Positions 18,854 to 27,848 of a stretch of DNA of 55,159 nucleotides are shown in pieces (position 1 is the stretch's first letter; each line of letters opens with the position of its first letter). The stretch covers positions 1-55,159 of the forward strand of contig CALIRO010000078.1 of NCBI GenBank assembly GCA_938042245.1, written 5' to 3'. The position numbers and the translations under genes are program-made. This DNA is from an uncultured Thermoguttaceae bacterium. Lineage in GTDB: Bacteria > Planctomycetota > Planctomycetia > Pirellulales > Thermoguttaceae. The notes under the pieces are model-generated. The model did no database searches, was not told the origin of the DNA, and saw nothing but the letters and a program-made list of their open reading frames with translations.

Positions 18854-19903
18854 ATGAATATTTATTTAAGGGTACTTATGTTTGCTATTTGGCTGCCGGC
18901 AGTGCCTCGTCCATGGGCGCCGACGGCGCTGATGGTAAAGGGTTCGGGCTTACTGGCTCCAGAACCTTCACGAGCGGACCGTCTGGCCGAGCAGTGGCCA
19001 GGCGCCTTTGGGAAATCCCCTGTACCGGATGCGCACAATCCGCTTTTTGCCGACCTGATCGACCGAGGGATTTCGGTGGATGAAGGCGGCAAGTTGCACG
19101 TTCGCCTTCCGCAGCCTACCATGGCCGATGGCCTTAGCCAGGCCGAGCAACAGAAAATCCTGCTTCAGGCGGCCGGGCGTCGGCCCTTGGAAGAGTTTAC
19201 CCGGAATGCCGTCGTGGCGCCGTTTAGCATGGACATTGTGGATGTGCCGTTGCCCGAATCGCCAACGCCGCTTCGCCGGGTAGATGTTTGGTATGTAGCC
19301 TACGGCCAGTTGGAACAATTGTTCTCCGAAGCATTTCTAGAGCACCTCCTGCATCAGGCCGCCGCCCAGCACAAAAGCCGATATCCCGTCGGAAGACGCA
19401 TCCTTTCGCCCGACGAATTGGAGGCTCGAAATCTGAGGCTGCCGCCGGACACCCCCAGCCATAAAGAACGGTATCTTTTTACAGCAACGGCTCTGTTTGA
19501 TCGGGTGCTGCTTCAGACGACCCGGCATGTGGTGGTAAGCCGATCTGAGGAGTCCCTGGTGCTGGCGGCCGCCTTGGCCCCGGCGTTCCACGAAGATAAA
19601 CAGTATCCCAACCAGTGGCAGTCGATTCAGGTAGATGAACAGGGTCGGTTTACGCTCGGCCCAGCCCAAGCGTATGTTGCCTCCGCCTCCTATACCAAGG
19701 TAACTCGACTCCATCAGCCTGCCGGAGCCCTATTTATTGAACATCATCATTTGTTTGCCGAGCCTCAGGAGTGGTTTGGGGGCAAAAACTTCCTGCGTTC
19801 CAAACTCCCCTTGGCCGTCCAGGAAGCCGTACGCAAACTTCGTTGGCATTTACGAAGCCCAAGCCCTGCTCCCCCTTCCGCCAAAGCGCCCTCTGCACAC
19901 TAA
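18854..19903 (+). CDS. Exported protein of unknown function
   Basis: A 349-residue protein I do not recognise. A hydrophobic leader (LRVLMFAIWLPAVP) suggests export or an N-terminal anchor. The body is mixed alpha/beta with few Cys. It contains VDVWYVAYGQLEQLF and, near the end, LFIEHHHLFAEPQEWFGG. The C-terminus is Pro/Ala/Ser-rich. The start ATG 18854 is preceded by AAAGGGA. It lies about 100 bp after the WYL gene on the same strand and may share its transcript. Confidence 0.65.
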   Translation: MNIYLRVLMFAIWLPAVPRPWAPTALMVKGSGLLAPEPSRADRLAEQWPGAFGKSPVPDAHNPLFADLIDRGISVDEGGKLHVRLPQPTMADGLSQAEQQKILLQAAGRRPLEEFTRNAVVAPFSMDIVDVPLPESPTPLRRVDVWYVAYGQLEQLFSEAFLEHLLHQAAAQHKSRYPVGRRILSPDELEARNLRLPPDTPSHKERYLFTATALFDRVLLQTTRHVVVSRSEESLVLAAALAPAFHEDKQYPNQWQSIQVDEQGRFTLGPAQAYVASASYTKVTRLHQPAGALFIEHHHLFAEPQEWFGGKNFLRSKLPLAVQEAVRKLRWHLRSPSPAPPSAKAPSAH

Positions 19904-20507
19904 GCTCCGCACAGCATACTAGAATGGTTGCCTCCTGTTTGGGCAGTCGGTTCCCTTTCGGCAGATTTCTCGCTATAACGGCGCCTGCTCTGGCAATGTT
20001 CGATCACTCATCCCGATTGGGGTAGTTCTGCTTCTATTGTCCATCTTTGCGAGTTGGCTTTGGGGGTTCTTGAGGAGGTTCGTCCATGCATGGTCAAAAG
20101 CCACGTTGCTTCCGATCCGCTAGCACCAGCAACTAGGAAAAAGATTGCCAAAAGTTATCCCGGCTTTGTTTAGGCATTGGGCTTTTTCAAGGCTTGCTTA
20201 TAGGTTTAGCAGGGCAGTGGGCGAACCTTCTGGTGTTTGGGGCAGAGAGTCCCCGGCTTCGATGCCGCCGAACAAAACCTGCCAGCCCTGGACCCTATCA
20301 GGGGGAAAACGCTACCGGCAAGCACGTTCTAGGCCTATGGGGGTTTGATCCGGACAGCCTTGGCAAGGACCTAAGCGGCCGAGGCCATGAGGCCACGCTG
20401 CAGGTGCCGCAGTCTACGGGCTGGCCGTCAGAGCGAAAGGCCCCCATTCCCAAAGAAGCCGCCGATGCCGTACAACCCAAGGGCTGACCTGGCGCATCGA
20501 TGATTCG
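19904..20507. other. Gene-free spacer, GC-rich in its second half
   Basis: No supported gene. A 17-19 base block around AGGGGGAAAACGCTACCGGC at 20300-20319 recurs imperfectly at 20547-20567, at the 3' end of prmC. The GC-rich stretch 20190-20480 could be structured, but I see no known RNA signature. Confidence 0.35.
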
Positions 20508-20510
20508 AGC

Positions 20511-20538
20511 GGGCCTCTCCTATCAGAGGAGAAGCCCC
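20511..20538 (-). terminator. Hairpin downstream of prmC
   Basis: GGGC at 20511-20514 pairs with GCCC at 20534-20537, and CTCCT at 20517-20521 pairs with AGGAG at 20527-20531, with a small internal bulge. It lies 22 nt past the prmC stop. There is no T-tract, so the call is tentative. Confidence 0.4.
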
Positions 20539-20560
20539 TTGCTATGCCAGGGGGGAAATG

Positions 20561-21439
20561 CTACCGGCGTTGCGCCTGCACGACCCGGGGCATGCGGGCG
20601 AGGTCTTGAATCGGAGGGCCTAAAAGCCAGCGGCCATCCTGCTGGAAGATTCTTTGGACTTGCTGGTCAATCATGGGACTGATTTCCACGAGGAGCCAGC
20701 CACCGGGATGTAGATGGTCGGCTGCCTGGGGGACCAGCCGAGCGATCAGTTCGGTTCCGGTTGGCCCGGCCACCAAGGCTTGCCGGGGTTCATAATCCCG
20801 CACCTCCGGAGGGAGGTTGAGCCATTCTGCTTCGGCCACATACGGCGGGTTCGAAAGGATGAAATGGAACTGGAGCTGAGGGGCGGCCCAACTGAGCAAA
20901 TCTCCCAGCACCAGTTGCACTCGGTCTTCCACACCATGATCCTGACAATTCAGCCGGGCCACCTCCAGGGCCTTGGCACTTTGGTCAACTGCCCAGATGC
21001 GGGCCTGGGGAAGATACTTGGCAGCGCAGACGGCCAAAACACCGCTGCCTGTACCGAGATCGCAAATTCTCAAGGGGCCCTCAATCGCTTCCGATTTCGC
21101 TAAATCCAGCAAGGCCACCACCAACAACTCTGTTTCCGGCCTGGGGATAAGCACATCGGGCGTAACGCGGAAGCTAAGCGCATAGAACTCCTTTCGGCCC
21201 AATAGATAAGCGACGGGTTCCCCCGCCGCCCGCCGCCGAACCAACTCCCGAAACCGGGCACGGACCTGCTCAGAAGCGACTTGATCAAAAGATGTATAGA
21301 GTTCAATCCGCGTGCAACCAGCAGCTTCGGCCAACAAAAGTTCAGCATCCAGACGAGGGCTGCTGGAGCCATGCTGACGCAGATACTGGGTGGTCCATTG
21401 CAGGAGCCGACCCACGGTCCATGTGTCGCCGTCTGCCAT
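20561..21439 (-). CDS. prmC: Release factor glutamine methyltransferase PrmC
   Basis: A 292-residue methyltransferase that methylates the Gln of the GGQ motif in peptide-chain release factors, using S-adenosylmethionine. The N-terminal helical domain includes SPRLDAELLLAEAAG. The SAM site is ICDLGTGSGVLAVCAAKYLP, and the catalytic NPPYV is near residue 197. Family-typical GRKEFYALSFRVTPDVLIPR precedes the Rossmann fold. The start is ATG 21439; a GTG pair just upstream (21460) is possible. It follows prfA, its substrate gene, the usual arrangement in bacteria, although with a 238-bp gap. Confidence 0.95.
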   Translation of the reverse strand: MADGDTWTVGRLLQWTTQYLRQHGSSSPRLDAELLLAEAAGCTRIELYTSFDQVASEQVRARFRELVRRRAAGEPVAYLLGRKEFYALSFRVTPDVLIPRPETELLVVALLDLAKSEAIEGPLRICDLGTGSGVLAVCAAKYLPQARIWAVDQSAKALEVARLNCQDHGVEDRVQLVLGDLLSWAAPQLQFHFILSNPPYVAEAEWLNLPPEVRDYEPRQALVAGPTGTELIARLVPQAADHLHPGGWLLVEISPMIDQQVQRIFQQDGRWLLGPPIQDLARMPRVVQAQRR

Positions 21440-21677
21440 GCCTTGAGGCCTTCCCACCACGGGGAGGGTTCGACTCTGTTATTGCCCGGTATTTCGAGCT
21501 TCCGTCTGAGTGTCCAAGCCTTCCGCTTCCTCCGGGGCTGGGCCCATCTGGACAAGCCAGCCGGGTTCCCCGGCCGCATGCCAGGGAAGGGGTCCTAGAT
21601 TGCTGCGTTCGCAGGAAGGACAAGGCGAGATTCGGCCGCCGGCGGAAAAGTTCCGCCTGGCCACCCCGCTGCGGCCA

Positions 21678-22763
21678 TTATTCCATCGATCCGAACAAGG
21701 CGCGGAGCTCTTGGCGTTCGTGTTCTTGGAGGGCATCGATGATCGGCTGCAAATTGCCGGCCAAGACGCTGTCCAGTTGATACAAGTCCAGCCCGATCCG
21801 ATGGTCGGTGACCCGGTTTTGGGGGAAGTTATAGGTGCGGATGCGTTCATTTCGGTCGCCGGAACCGATCTTGGTTTTTCGTTCGGCGGCCCGTTTGCGG
21901 CGCTCCTGCTCTTGATAAAAATTGTATAAGCGGGTTTTGAGCATCCGCAGGGCCTTGGCCCGGTTTTTATGCTGACTGCGTTCATCTTGGCATTGGACCA
22001 CAATCCCGGTGGCCAGATGGGTAAGCCGGATAGCAGAAGCAGTTTTGTTCACATGTTGGCCGCCAGGCCCACTGGCAGTAAAAACGTCCTCCCGATAGTC
22101 TTCCGGTTTCAGTTCGATTTCAATTTCTTCCGGCTCGGCCATGACGGCCACCGTGGCCGCCGAGGTATGGATCCGCCCTTTGGCTTCCGTCTGCGGGACG
22201 CGTTGGACCCGATGGCCCCCGCTTTCATACTGTAAGGCCCGATAGGCGCCTTCGCCTTCGACGGCAACGATCACCTCCTTAAAACCGCCTAGGTCGGTCG
22301 GATTCATGTCCAGGACCTCAAACTTCCAGCCTCGGTCTTCACAGTAGTGTTTGTACATATTGAACAGATCCCGGGCAAATAGCGCTGCTTCTTCGCCGCC
22401 TGTGCCCGCCCGAATTTCCAGAATGCACTTTTTCCGTTCCAGGTCTTCGTCGCCAACGGTTAACTCCAGCAGTTCATCCCAGAGCTGATCTCGCCGAGCT
22501 TTTAGAGAGGGTAGTTCAGCCTCGGCCAATTCCCGAAGTTCCGGGTCTGGACCTTCAAGCAACTCCTGGGTCTGTCGGATTTGCTCGTTAAGCTGTTTAA
22601 ACTCCCGATACCGAGTAGCCAGCTTAGCCAATTGCCCCCGTTCCCTGGCTACCGAGGCCAACCGGGGGGAATTGGCCAGCACCATCGGATCCAGCATCAT
22701 CCGCTCCAGCTCTTCGTAGCGCTGGAGCTTTTCGTCGAGCATTTCGCGCAACGTGCGTCCCAT
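21678..22763 (-). CDS. prfA: Peptide chain release factor 1
   Basis: A 361-residue class I release factor that reads UAA and UAG and triggers peptidyl-tRNA hydrolysis in the ribosome. [16 protein letters not shown] holds the GGQ motif near residue 233. The stop-codon recognition region is [20 protein letters not shown], with PQT at the PxT position (PAT or PVT in many bacteria). The acidic segment [19 protein letters not shown] is typical. Length matches the family. It sits between rpmE and prmC on the minus strand. Confidence 0.96.
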   Translation of the reverse strand: MGRTLREMLDEKLQRYEELERMMLDPMVLANSPRLASVARERGQLAKLATRYREFKQLNEQIRQTQELLEGPDPELRELAEAELPSLKARRDQLWDELLELTVGDEDLERKKCILEIRAGTGGEEAALFARDLFNMYKHYCEDRGWKFEVLDMNPTDLGGFKEVIVAVEGEGAYRALQYESGGHRVQRVPQTEAKGRIHTSAATVAVMAEPEEIEIELKPEDYREDVFTASGPGGQHVNKTASAIRLTHLATGIVVQCQDERSQHKNRAKALRMLKTRLYNFYQEQERRKRAAERKTKIGSGDRNERIRTYNFPQNRVTDHRIGLDLYQLDSVLAGNLQPIIDALQEHERQELRALFGSME

Positions 22764-22881
22764 AAGAAAACCCTAAGCGAGGATTAGATTCCCCGTCATT
22801 TGGGGGGTGCCGGCCCAAAACCACGCCTCTCCGAACCGCCTCTGATTTTCACATCCGGCCAGCCCAGGTACCCACCCCCTG

Positions 22882-23041
22882 TATCACTTCAGCCGAATGA
22901 AGAATCGGCCTGGTGGATCCAAAGAAAGCCTTGAGCTGGTCCTGCCGCGCAAGGGGCAGACCAGAACCAATAAACTCCCACAACAACCTGGCTTCCTGCT
23001 TTCGCAGGAATGCCTTGGTAGACCAGTCGACCGAAGGGTTA
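22882..23041. repeat. Family 2 repeat between rpmE and prfA
   Basis: A 160-bp copy: left tip TATCACTTCAGCCGAATG, right tip ending ACCGAAGGGTTA, imperfect inverted repeats (13 of 19). TTTCGCAGGAATGCC near the right end is the complement of the GGCATTCCTGTGAAA block of the 3501 copy. It lies 11 bp past the rpmE stop and, because it can fold, may attenuate read-through into prfA. Confidence 0.6.
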
Positions 23042-23052
23042 GGGCCCCTTTT

Positions 23053-23328
23053 TTATGTTTCCTCATCTTCCTCAGGAGGAGGGGGAGGTGCCGGTTTCCG
23101 CTTTTTTGGCCGTTGTAAACTGGCATACCCGCCCTCGCCAAATTTCCGCTGGAACTTTTCAATTCGGCCAGCCGTATCCACATATTTCAGTTTGCCTGTA
23201 AAAAACGGATGGCAAACATTGCAAATGTCGATCTTTAGCTCCGGCACCGTCCCGCCTGTAACAAAGCTATTGCCACAGCCACAAGTAACCTTCATCTGAT
23301 AATACTTCGGATGGACACCTTCTTTCAT
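23053..23328 (-). CDS. rpmE: 50S ribosomal protein L31, zinc-binding type
   Basis: A 91-residue large-subunit protein. Cys 16, 18, 36 and 39 (TCGCG and ICNVCHPF) form the zinc site of the C+ type. HPFFTGKLKYVDTAGRIEKF is the family signature. The tail after about residue 70 is Lys/Pro/Glu-rich (PPPPPEEDEET) and longer than in Escherichia coli. ATG 23328 follows AAGGAG by 10 nt. It heads the rpmE-prfA-prmC cluster, a common order in bacteria. Confidence 0.96.
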   Translation of the reverse strand: MKEGVHPKYYQMKVTCGCGNSFVTGGTVPELKIDICNVCHPFFTGKLKYVDTAGRIEKFQRKFGEGGYASLQRPKKRKPAPPPPPEEDEET

Positions 23329-23452
23329 GGTGGAAGAACTCCTTGGACTGCTTGAGGGCCAACATGGCCCCGGACATTTTGGTAACCTTTTAGCCGAATC
23401 GAGGTTCCCTCCTTGTCAGCCCCGCAAAAACTCGGAGCCTGATTTTAGTTAG

Positions 23453-23641
23453 GGAAGCGCTGAATAATTCAAAGGAGATGTTTTTACACTATTTCGGAAC
23501 CTCCGTTAATAGCCCCACATATAGTGGCACTGCCAACATTAGACCCCATATATAGTGCCCAGCAAATGGGAACCGATAGGCAAAGGAATGGATCAAATGT
23601 TCATAAAGCTCCCGTGATGTTCCGGATTTTGCAGAGCTTAC
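23453..23641 (-). mobile_element. MITE family 1, copy 2
   Basis: Left tip GGAAGCGCTGAATAATTC, right tip GGATTTTGCAGAGCTTAC; 189 bp. TTAG precedes and TTGG follows, a target duplication with one change. The whole interior aligns with the copies at 27559 and 44173 in reverse orientation. A small minus-strand open frame here shares peptides with one in copy 3 only because the repeat is the same. Confidence 0.88.
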
Positions 23642-24035
23642 TTGGTAGTTTTCGTGGTTTGCTGCTTGTATGGAAATAACATACGAAAGTTTTTCGGGCA
23701 AAAACGGTGGTTTCGTACGTTGGGCTGAGGTGTTCCGGAATCCATGGAATCCCTTTATATACCACCGTTTCTCAGAGGGAAGCTTATTCTCGTGCCGAGG
23801 GAAGGAAACTCAGTCTCGCAGACTAACTCAGTTACAACAGGCTAAGGCGGTTGGGAGGAGGCCTGTGTTCCGGCGGCCCCCTGCCCCGGCTTGGCCTCTG
23901 TGGCCAACCCTCGCCCTTGCGGGCCAGGCTCTGGCCGGCCTGGCCCCCGGTGGGGAGAGGCAAGGACTACCCCTTCCCCGCTGCAGCAGAAGGTAGGCTG
24001 AGGGGGATCCCAAGGTGAACGCACCTGTGCGCCCT

Positions 24036-24062
24036 GTCATTCCCGCGAAAGCGGGAATCCAG
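24036..24062. repeat. Perfect GAAA-loop hairpin of the family 2 core
   Basis: ATTCCCGC, GAAA, GCGGGAAT: an 8-bp perfect stem closed by a GNRA tetraloop, with GTC before and CCAG after. Degenerate versions lie inside the family 2 elements (for example near 405-430 and 3530). This hairpin type is found dispersed in many bacterial genomes. Confidence 0.65.
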
Positions 24063-24688
24063 AAAAAGCCCTCTTATACCCCAAAAATGGGAAGTGTTAT
24101 GGTAAGCTCATACCAGACACCGGCCGCCGCGAGATCGTTACCCCTATGGGCTACCAAGTCCCAAGGTAAGTTCGGATCCCACGGCGGCCGGCTTTGCCAG
24201 GACATAGCCGGATACGCTCGGTATGGTGGGCTGTATCAACGCCCCCCACGCCCGCATCCTACAAGGAGGCCAAATCAGATATCTGTGGCTATTGCTTCCG
24301 CTATGTCGGCTTCCTATCTTTCTATTATCTTCTATGGAATCCGGTGCTTTGGAATTGAGCACCCTCCGTTGTAAATACAACCTATGCCCTTAATCGCTCC
24401 TTCCATCCCTAGGATGTTCCTAATCAGAACACCGGAGAGAACCAATAATTTCAACCCTAACAAAATTAAGTATAAACTTTTTTGGAACCAGGACAAGAGG
24501 GGCTATTTTCGGTTTCTAGAAAAACTTCCCTCCGGAAAACCTCTTCAGAGACCCACCGAATTGTTTTGGCTCTGGTTGCCTGAAACACCCGACAACCTCA
24601 CGGTTGGGCATCCGGCTCCGGAGAAGAGCTGAGTTGGTTCGGCTCTGTTTGACTCCTTTTTCTGGGGGAACTGAACTCCCCATAACGG

Positions 24689-24800
24689 GGAAAAACGACC
24701 GTATATGGGGAGCATCTCCATGTATCAGATTGGGGGGCCTCAACCCCCCTTCCTCTTGGAAAAACGAGCGTATATGGCCAGCATCTCCATCCATCTGGAT
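24689..24800. repeat. Imperfect ~70-bp tandem duplication
   Basis: Two units share GGAAAAACGA, CGTATATGG and AGCATCTCCAT, spaced 69-70 bp apart (24689 and 24758). The link between them is a GGGGGG...CCCCCC segment able to fold. On the minus strand both units would encode GDA(G/P)HIRSFF. I do not consider this a gene. Confidence 0.55.
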
Positions 24801-24840
24801 ACTTTAGCACTCTCTTTCTGAAGACTTTTTAGACTTCCTT

Positions 24841-24863
24841 GTTTTATCTATTTTATCTATTTT
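24841..24863. repeat. A-rich AAAATAGATA run (minus strand)
   Basis: Read on the minus strand: AAAATAGATA twice, then AAAC. It lies about 200 bp upstream of the DUF1559 start. Confidence 0.6.
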
Positions 24864-25075
24864 GAATCGTCATTATCCATGTCGATTTGTTTTAGGGACA
24901 AAAGGGATATTTTAACCAGCTTTATTAGGGAGACATAAGTAAGAAAAAAGAGGGGATAGGCAAAAAATAACAAGTATGATAAAAAGCAGGAAGGGTTCTA
25001 GAGCTGCTCTGGAAGGGTAAGAAGGCAAATTTCTTAGAGTGCTTCTTTTTCTCCAAGGAGGCATTCGATGAGGGG

Positions 25076-26152
25076 GTGCCGGAAAGGTCGTGGGTACGGA
25101 AGGAGGCTCCTAGCCTTTCCTGCTGGGCAAAACCGCTTCTGCCTCCGGCTGCATGGCTTCACCTTAGTAGAACTTATGGCTTCACCTTAGTAGAACTTTT
25201 GGTAGTAATTACGATCATCGGGATTTTAATTGCCTTGGTTCTGCCGGCGGTGCAGTCGGCTCGGGAAGCGGCCCGACGGGCGCAGTGCCAAAACAACCTC
25301 AAACAGATTGGCCTAGCCATCCTCACTCACCATGAGGCGATGAAGCGGTTTCCTTCGGGCGGCTGGGGTTGGCTTTGGGTGGGTGAACCGGAACGGGGCA
25401 CCGGCCCGGAACAGCCGGGCGGCTGGGCCTTCAACATCCTCAGCTACATCGAACAACAGACGATCCGAGATATGGGCCTAGGCCTAACCGGCGACGCCCG
25501 CACGCAAGCCATCATCCAGCGCTGCCAAACCCCCATTGCCATTTTTTACTGCCCGACTCGGCGCCGGCCCGGCGTGTTTCCCGATTACCATGCCAACTAC
25601 AGGACAGCCACCTCGACGGCCATGCGAGTGCCCTTAGCGGCCCGCAGTGACTATGCCATCAATTGCGGCGACCAGAGCCGAAATGAAATTTTCGGCGGCC
25701 CCCCGGCTCTAGCGACCGGCGATAACCCCAACTACAGCGAATGGGTCAACCATGCTTCCATCCTGGCCCAGCACACCGGCATCGCCTACGAACGCAGCGA
25801 GATAACCCTGGACCATGTCAAGGACGGCACCAGCAACACCTTGCTGGTGGGTGAAAAATACCTCAATCCGGATTTATATTTGACGGGCCGCGATTCGGCG
25901 GATAATGAAAATATGTACGTCGGCTACGATAATGACATGTATCGGTGTACCTATCCTGGACATAACGGTCCCAGGCAGGATACGCCGGGATTGAGCAATC
26001 CCTATATTTTCGGCTCCGCACACGCCAGTGGGGTGAACTTTGTCTTCTGCGACGGCCATGTGCAGAATATCTCCTTCTCGGTAGATCGGGAACTTTTCCG
26101 CCGCCTGGGCAATCGCCGGGATCAACTCCCGGTAGATATGAGCCAGTTGTAA
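25076..26152 (+). CDS. DUF1559 pseudopilin-like protein, start disrupted by a duplication
   Basis: A planctomycete-type DUF1559 protein with an N-terminal prepilin cleavage/methylation motif. GFTLVELL is followed by [20 protein letters not shown] (membrane helix, residues about 35-65) and [19 protein letters not shown]. The DUF1559 body ends with [20 protein letters not shown]. It is likely a surface or pseudopilus protein. The best start by ribosome site is ATG 25068 (AAGGAGG, 6 nt), but that frame stops at 25190 because of a 23-bp tandem duplication (25153-25198). As printed, the open reading begins at GTG 25076. Deleting one repeat unit would join ATG 25068 to the body in frame. It is a pseudogene, phase-variable, or read from the GTG. 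Confidence 0.8.
   Translation: MPERSWVRKEAPSLSCWAKPLLPPAAWLHLSRTYGFTLVELLVVITIIGILIALVLPAVQSAREAARRAQCQNNLKQIGLAILTHHEAMKRFPSGGWGWLWVGEPERGTGPEQPGGWAFNILSYIEQQTIRDMGLGLTGDARTQAIIQRCQTPIAIFYCPTRRRPGVFPDYHANYRTATSTAMRVPLAARSDYAINCGDQSRNEIFGGPPALATGDNPNYSEWVNHASILAQHTGIAYERSEITLDHVKDGTSNTLLVGEKYLNPDLYLTGRDSADNENMYVGYDNDMYRCTYPGHNGPRQDTPGLSNPYIFGSAHASGVNFVFCDGHVQNISFSVDRELFRRLGNRRDQLPVDMSQL
25153..25198 (+). repeat. Perfect 23-bp tandem duplication in the DUF1559 leader
   Basis: Two identical 23-bp units, at 25153-25175 and 25176-25198, each starting ATGGCTTCACC and covering the GFTLVEL codons. Since 23 is not a multiple of three, the second copy shifts the frame. The motif is regenerated in the new frame. 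Confidence 0.95.
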
Positions 26153-26335
26153 CATTCAGAAATTCTCCTCTAAGCTCCCCGACCGGTTCCTCTTCTTTGC
26201 TGGGGGTGCTAGGTTCGGTTGGGTGGGCAAGTCTGTTTGGTAATTGCCTCTCTTGACGACCGCCTTCTGTTGGAAAAAAATGGTCTTTTTGGCGTTTCAT
26301 GAGAAGATTTTCTTTTGGGAGAGAGCGGCGGGATC

Positions 26336-27517
26336 ATGGCCAAGAAGACGGTGCGAACCGGCATTATTGGGGCGGGTTTTTCTGCGGCGTTTCACTATGA
26401 GGCGTTGCAGAAGGTGGCTTGTGTGGATGTGGAGGTAGTGGGCGTCTACGCGCGTACATCGGAGCGGGCCCAGGCCTTTGCCGCCAAACGAGGCATCCGA
26501 TATTTCGACAGACTGGAAGGGTTGTTGGAGGCGGTGGAGGTAGTACATATATGTACTCCACCATACGCCCACGCCTCCCTCTCTATCGCCGCCTTAGAGC
26601 AAAACAAATACGTCATTTGCGAAAAGCCGCTTACGGGCTATTTCGGCGATGGTTCGCCCGATTTCCACTGGGACCGGGCGGACATGGAACGGGCCCGCTC
26701 CGAAGCCATCCGACAGGTCCAGCGGCTCTTGGAAGCCGAGGCCCGAAGCCAGGCCCGGCTTTTCTACGCCGAAAATTGGGTCTATGCCCCCAGCATCCAA
26801 AAAGAGCGGGAAATCCTGGAAAAGACGGGCGCCCAAATCCTTTGGATGCATGGCGAAGAGGCCCACAGCGGTTCGCATTCGGTCGATTACGCCTATGCGG
26901 CCCGATGCGGTGGCGGCGTGCTCATTGGCAAAGGGTGCCATCCGCTGACGGCCGCCTTGTATCTGAAACGAGTCGAAGGCAGAAGCAGGGATGGGCGGCC
27001 GATTCGGCCCCGGCAGGTTACCGCCCGCACCCATGCGCTTACCCGCTTGCCCAGCTTCCGAGACGCCGGTCATATCCGCTGCGATTACTACGACATTGAC
27101 GATTTTGCCTTCATGCACGTGGAGTTTGCCGACGGCACGCTGGCCACCGTGTTTACCTCCGATATTGTGCTGGGCGGCGTGCATAACTGGCTGGAAATCT
27201 GCGCCAATAATCACCGGAGCATTTGCAATATCAACCCCAATACGGCGATGCTCACCTATAACCCCAAAGAAGAATATTTCAGGGATATTTATACGGTGGA
27301 AAAGATCGGGACCAAACAGGGCTGGAACTTTACTTCCCCGGATGAAGATTGGATGACCGGCTATCCGCAGGAGATGGAGGCCTTTTACCGGAGTATTTGG
27401 ACGGGCGAACCGGCGGAAAGCGACCTCCAACTGGCCGCCGATGCAATTATAACGATGTACAGCGCCTATGTGTCGGCCCGCCGCTCCGGCGCCGCCGTCG
27501 ATATCCCCCTGCTTTGA
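26336..27517 (+). CDS. Gfo/Idh/MocA family oxidoreductase, cytoplasmic
   Basis: A 393-residue NAD(P)-dependent oxidoreductase. The Rossmann motif is GIIGAGFSAAFH at about 8-19. VVHICTPPYAHASLSIAALE and the catalytic-lysine motif VICEKPLTGYFGDG follow, with the GFO/IDH/MocA C-terminal domain after that. There is no export leader, unlike the two paralogues at 37249 and 47713. It probably acts on a sugar or inositol; the substrate is not evident. The start is ATG 26336; a longer TTG reading is unlikely. NagA lies downstream on the same strand, with a mobile element between them. Confidence 0.88.
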   Translation: MAKKTVRTGIIGAGFSAAFHYEALQKVACVDVEVVGVYARTSERAQAFAAKRGIRYFDRLEGLLEAVEVVHICTPPYAHASLSIAALEQNKYVICEKPLTGYFGDGSPDFHWDRADMERARSEAIRQVQRLLEAEARSQARLFYAENWVYAPSIQKEREILEKTGAQILWMHGEEAHSGSHSVDYAYAARCGGGVLIGKGCHPLTAALYLKRVEGRSRDGRPIRPRQVTARTHALTRLPSFRDAGHIRCDYYDIDDFAFMHVEFADGTLATVFTSDIVLGGVHNWLEICANNHRSICNINPNTAMLTYNPKEEYFRDIYTVEKIGTKQGWNFTSPDEDWMTGYPQEMEAFYRSIWTGEPAESDLQLAADAIITMYSAYVSARRSGAAVDIPLL

Positions 27518-27558
27518 TCCTTCGTGGTCCGGCACAGGGATTTTGAGGGGAGAGTATA

Positions 27559-27746
27559 GGAAGCTCTGCAAAATCCTGACATCACATGAACTTTATGAAC
27601 ATTTGATTCTTTATTTTGCTTATCGGTTCTCGTTGGTGGGCACTATATATTGAGTTTAATGTTGGCAGTGCCGCTATATGTTGGGGCTATTGACGGAGGT
27701 CCCGAAATAGTGTAAAAATATCTCCTTTGAATTATTCAGAGGTTCC
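27559..27746 (+). mobile_element. MITE family 1, copy 3 (intact)
   Basis: 188 bp. Left tip GGAAGCTCTGCAAAATCC; right tip, read inward, GGAACCTCTGAATAATTC. Perfect TATA target duplications flank it, at 27555-27558 and 27747-27750. No coding capacity. It lies 102 bp upstream of the nagA start, so it separates nagA from the oxidoreductase gene and may carry its promoter. Confidence 0.92.
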
Positions 27747-27848
27747 TATAAGCATCAGAATCGGCTCCTCCAGGGAGATCCAGGCCTCCCATACTCCATC
27801 CACCATTTGGTAAAGTACTCGCTGCAACGGCATTCCGGAGAAATGAAA

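Larger units (their letters stand above)
23642..25067. other. Repeat-rich gene-free spacer
   Basis: About 1.4 kb without a supported gene. It holds a perfect hairpin (24036), a 70-bp imperfect tandem duplication (24689-24800) and an A-rich repeat (24841). Open frames across the duplication simply echo the repeat. Confidence 0.5.

Noticed and set aside
20194..20487. 97-codon GC-rich frame between the exported-protein gene and prmC
   Set aside because: No ribosome site, no recognisable domain, composition of a chance frame in GC-rich DNA.
21461..21490. T-arm-like GGGTTCGACTCT on the plus strand
   Set aside because: No matching acceptor, D-arm or anticodon arm within 80 bases; it lies in the short gap between prfA and prmC.
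23489..23701. Small minus-strand frame sharing ELYEHLI and FAYRF peptides with a frame at 27468-27653
   Set aside because: The shared peptides come from the MITE repeat itself; no ribosome site, and the frames end differently in each copy.
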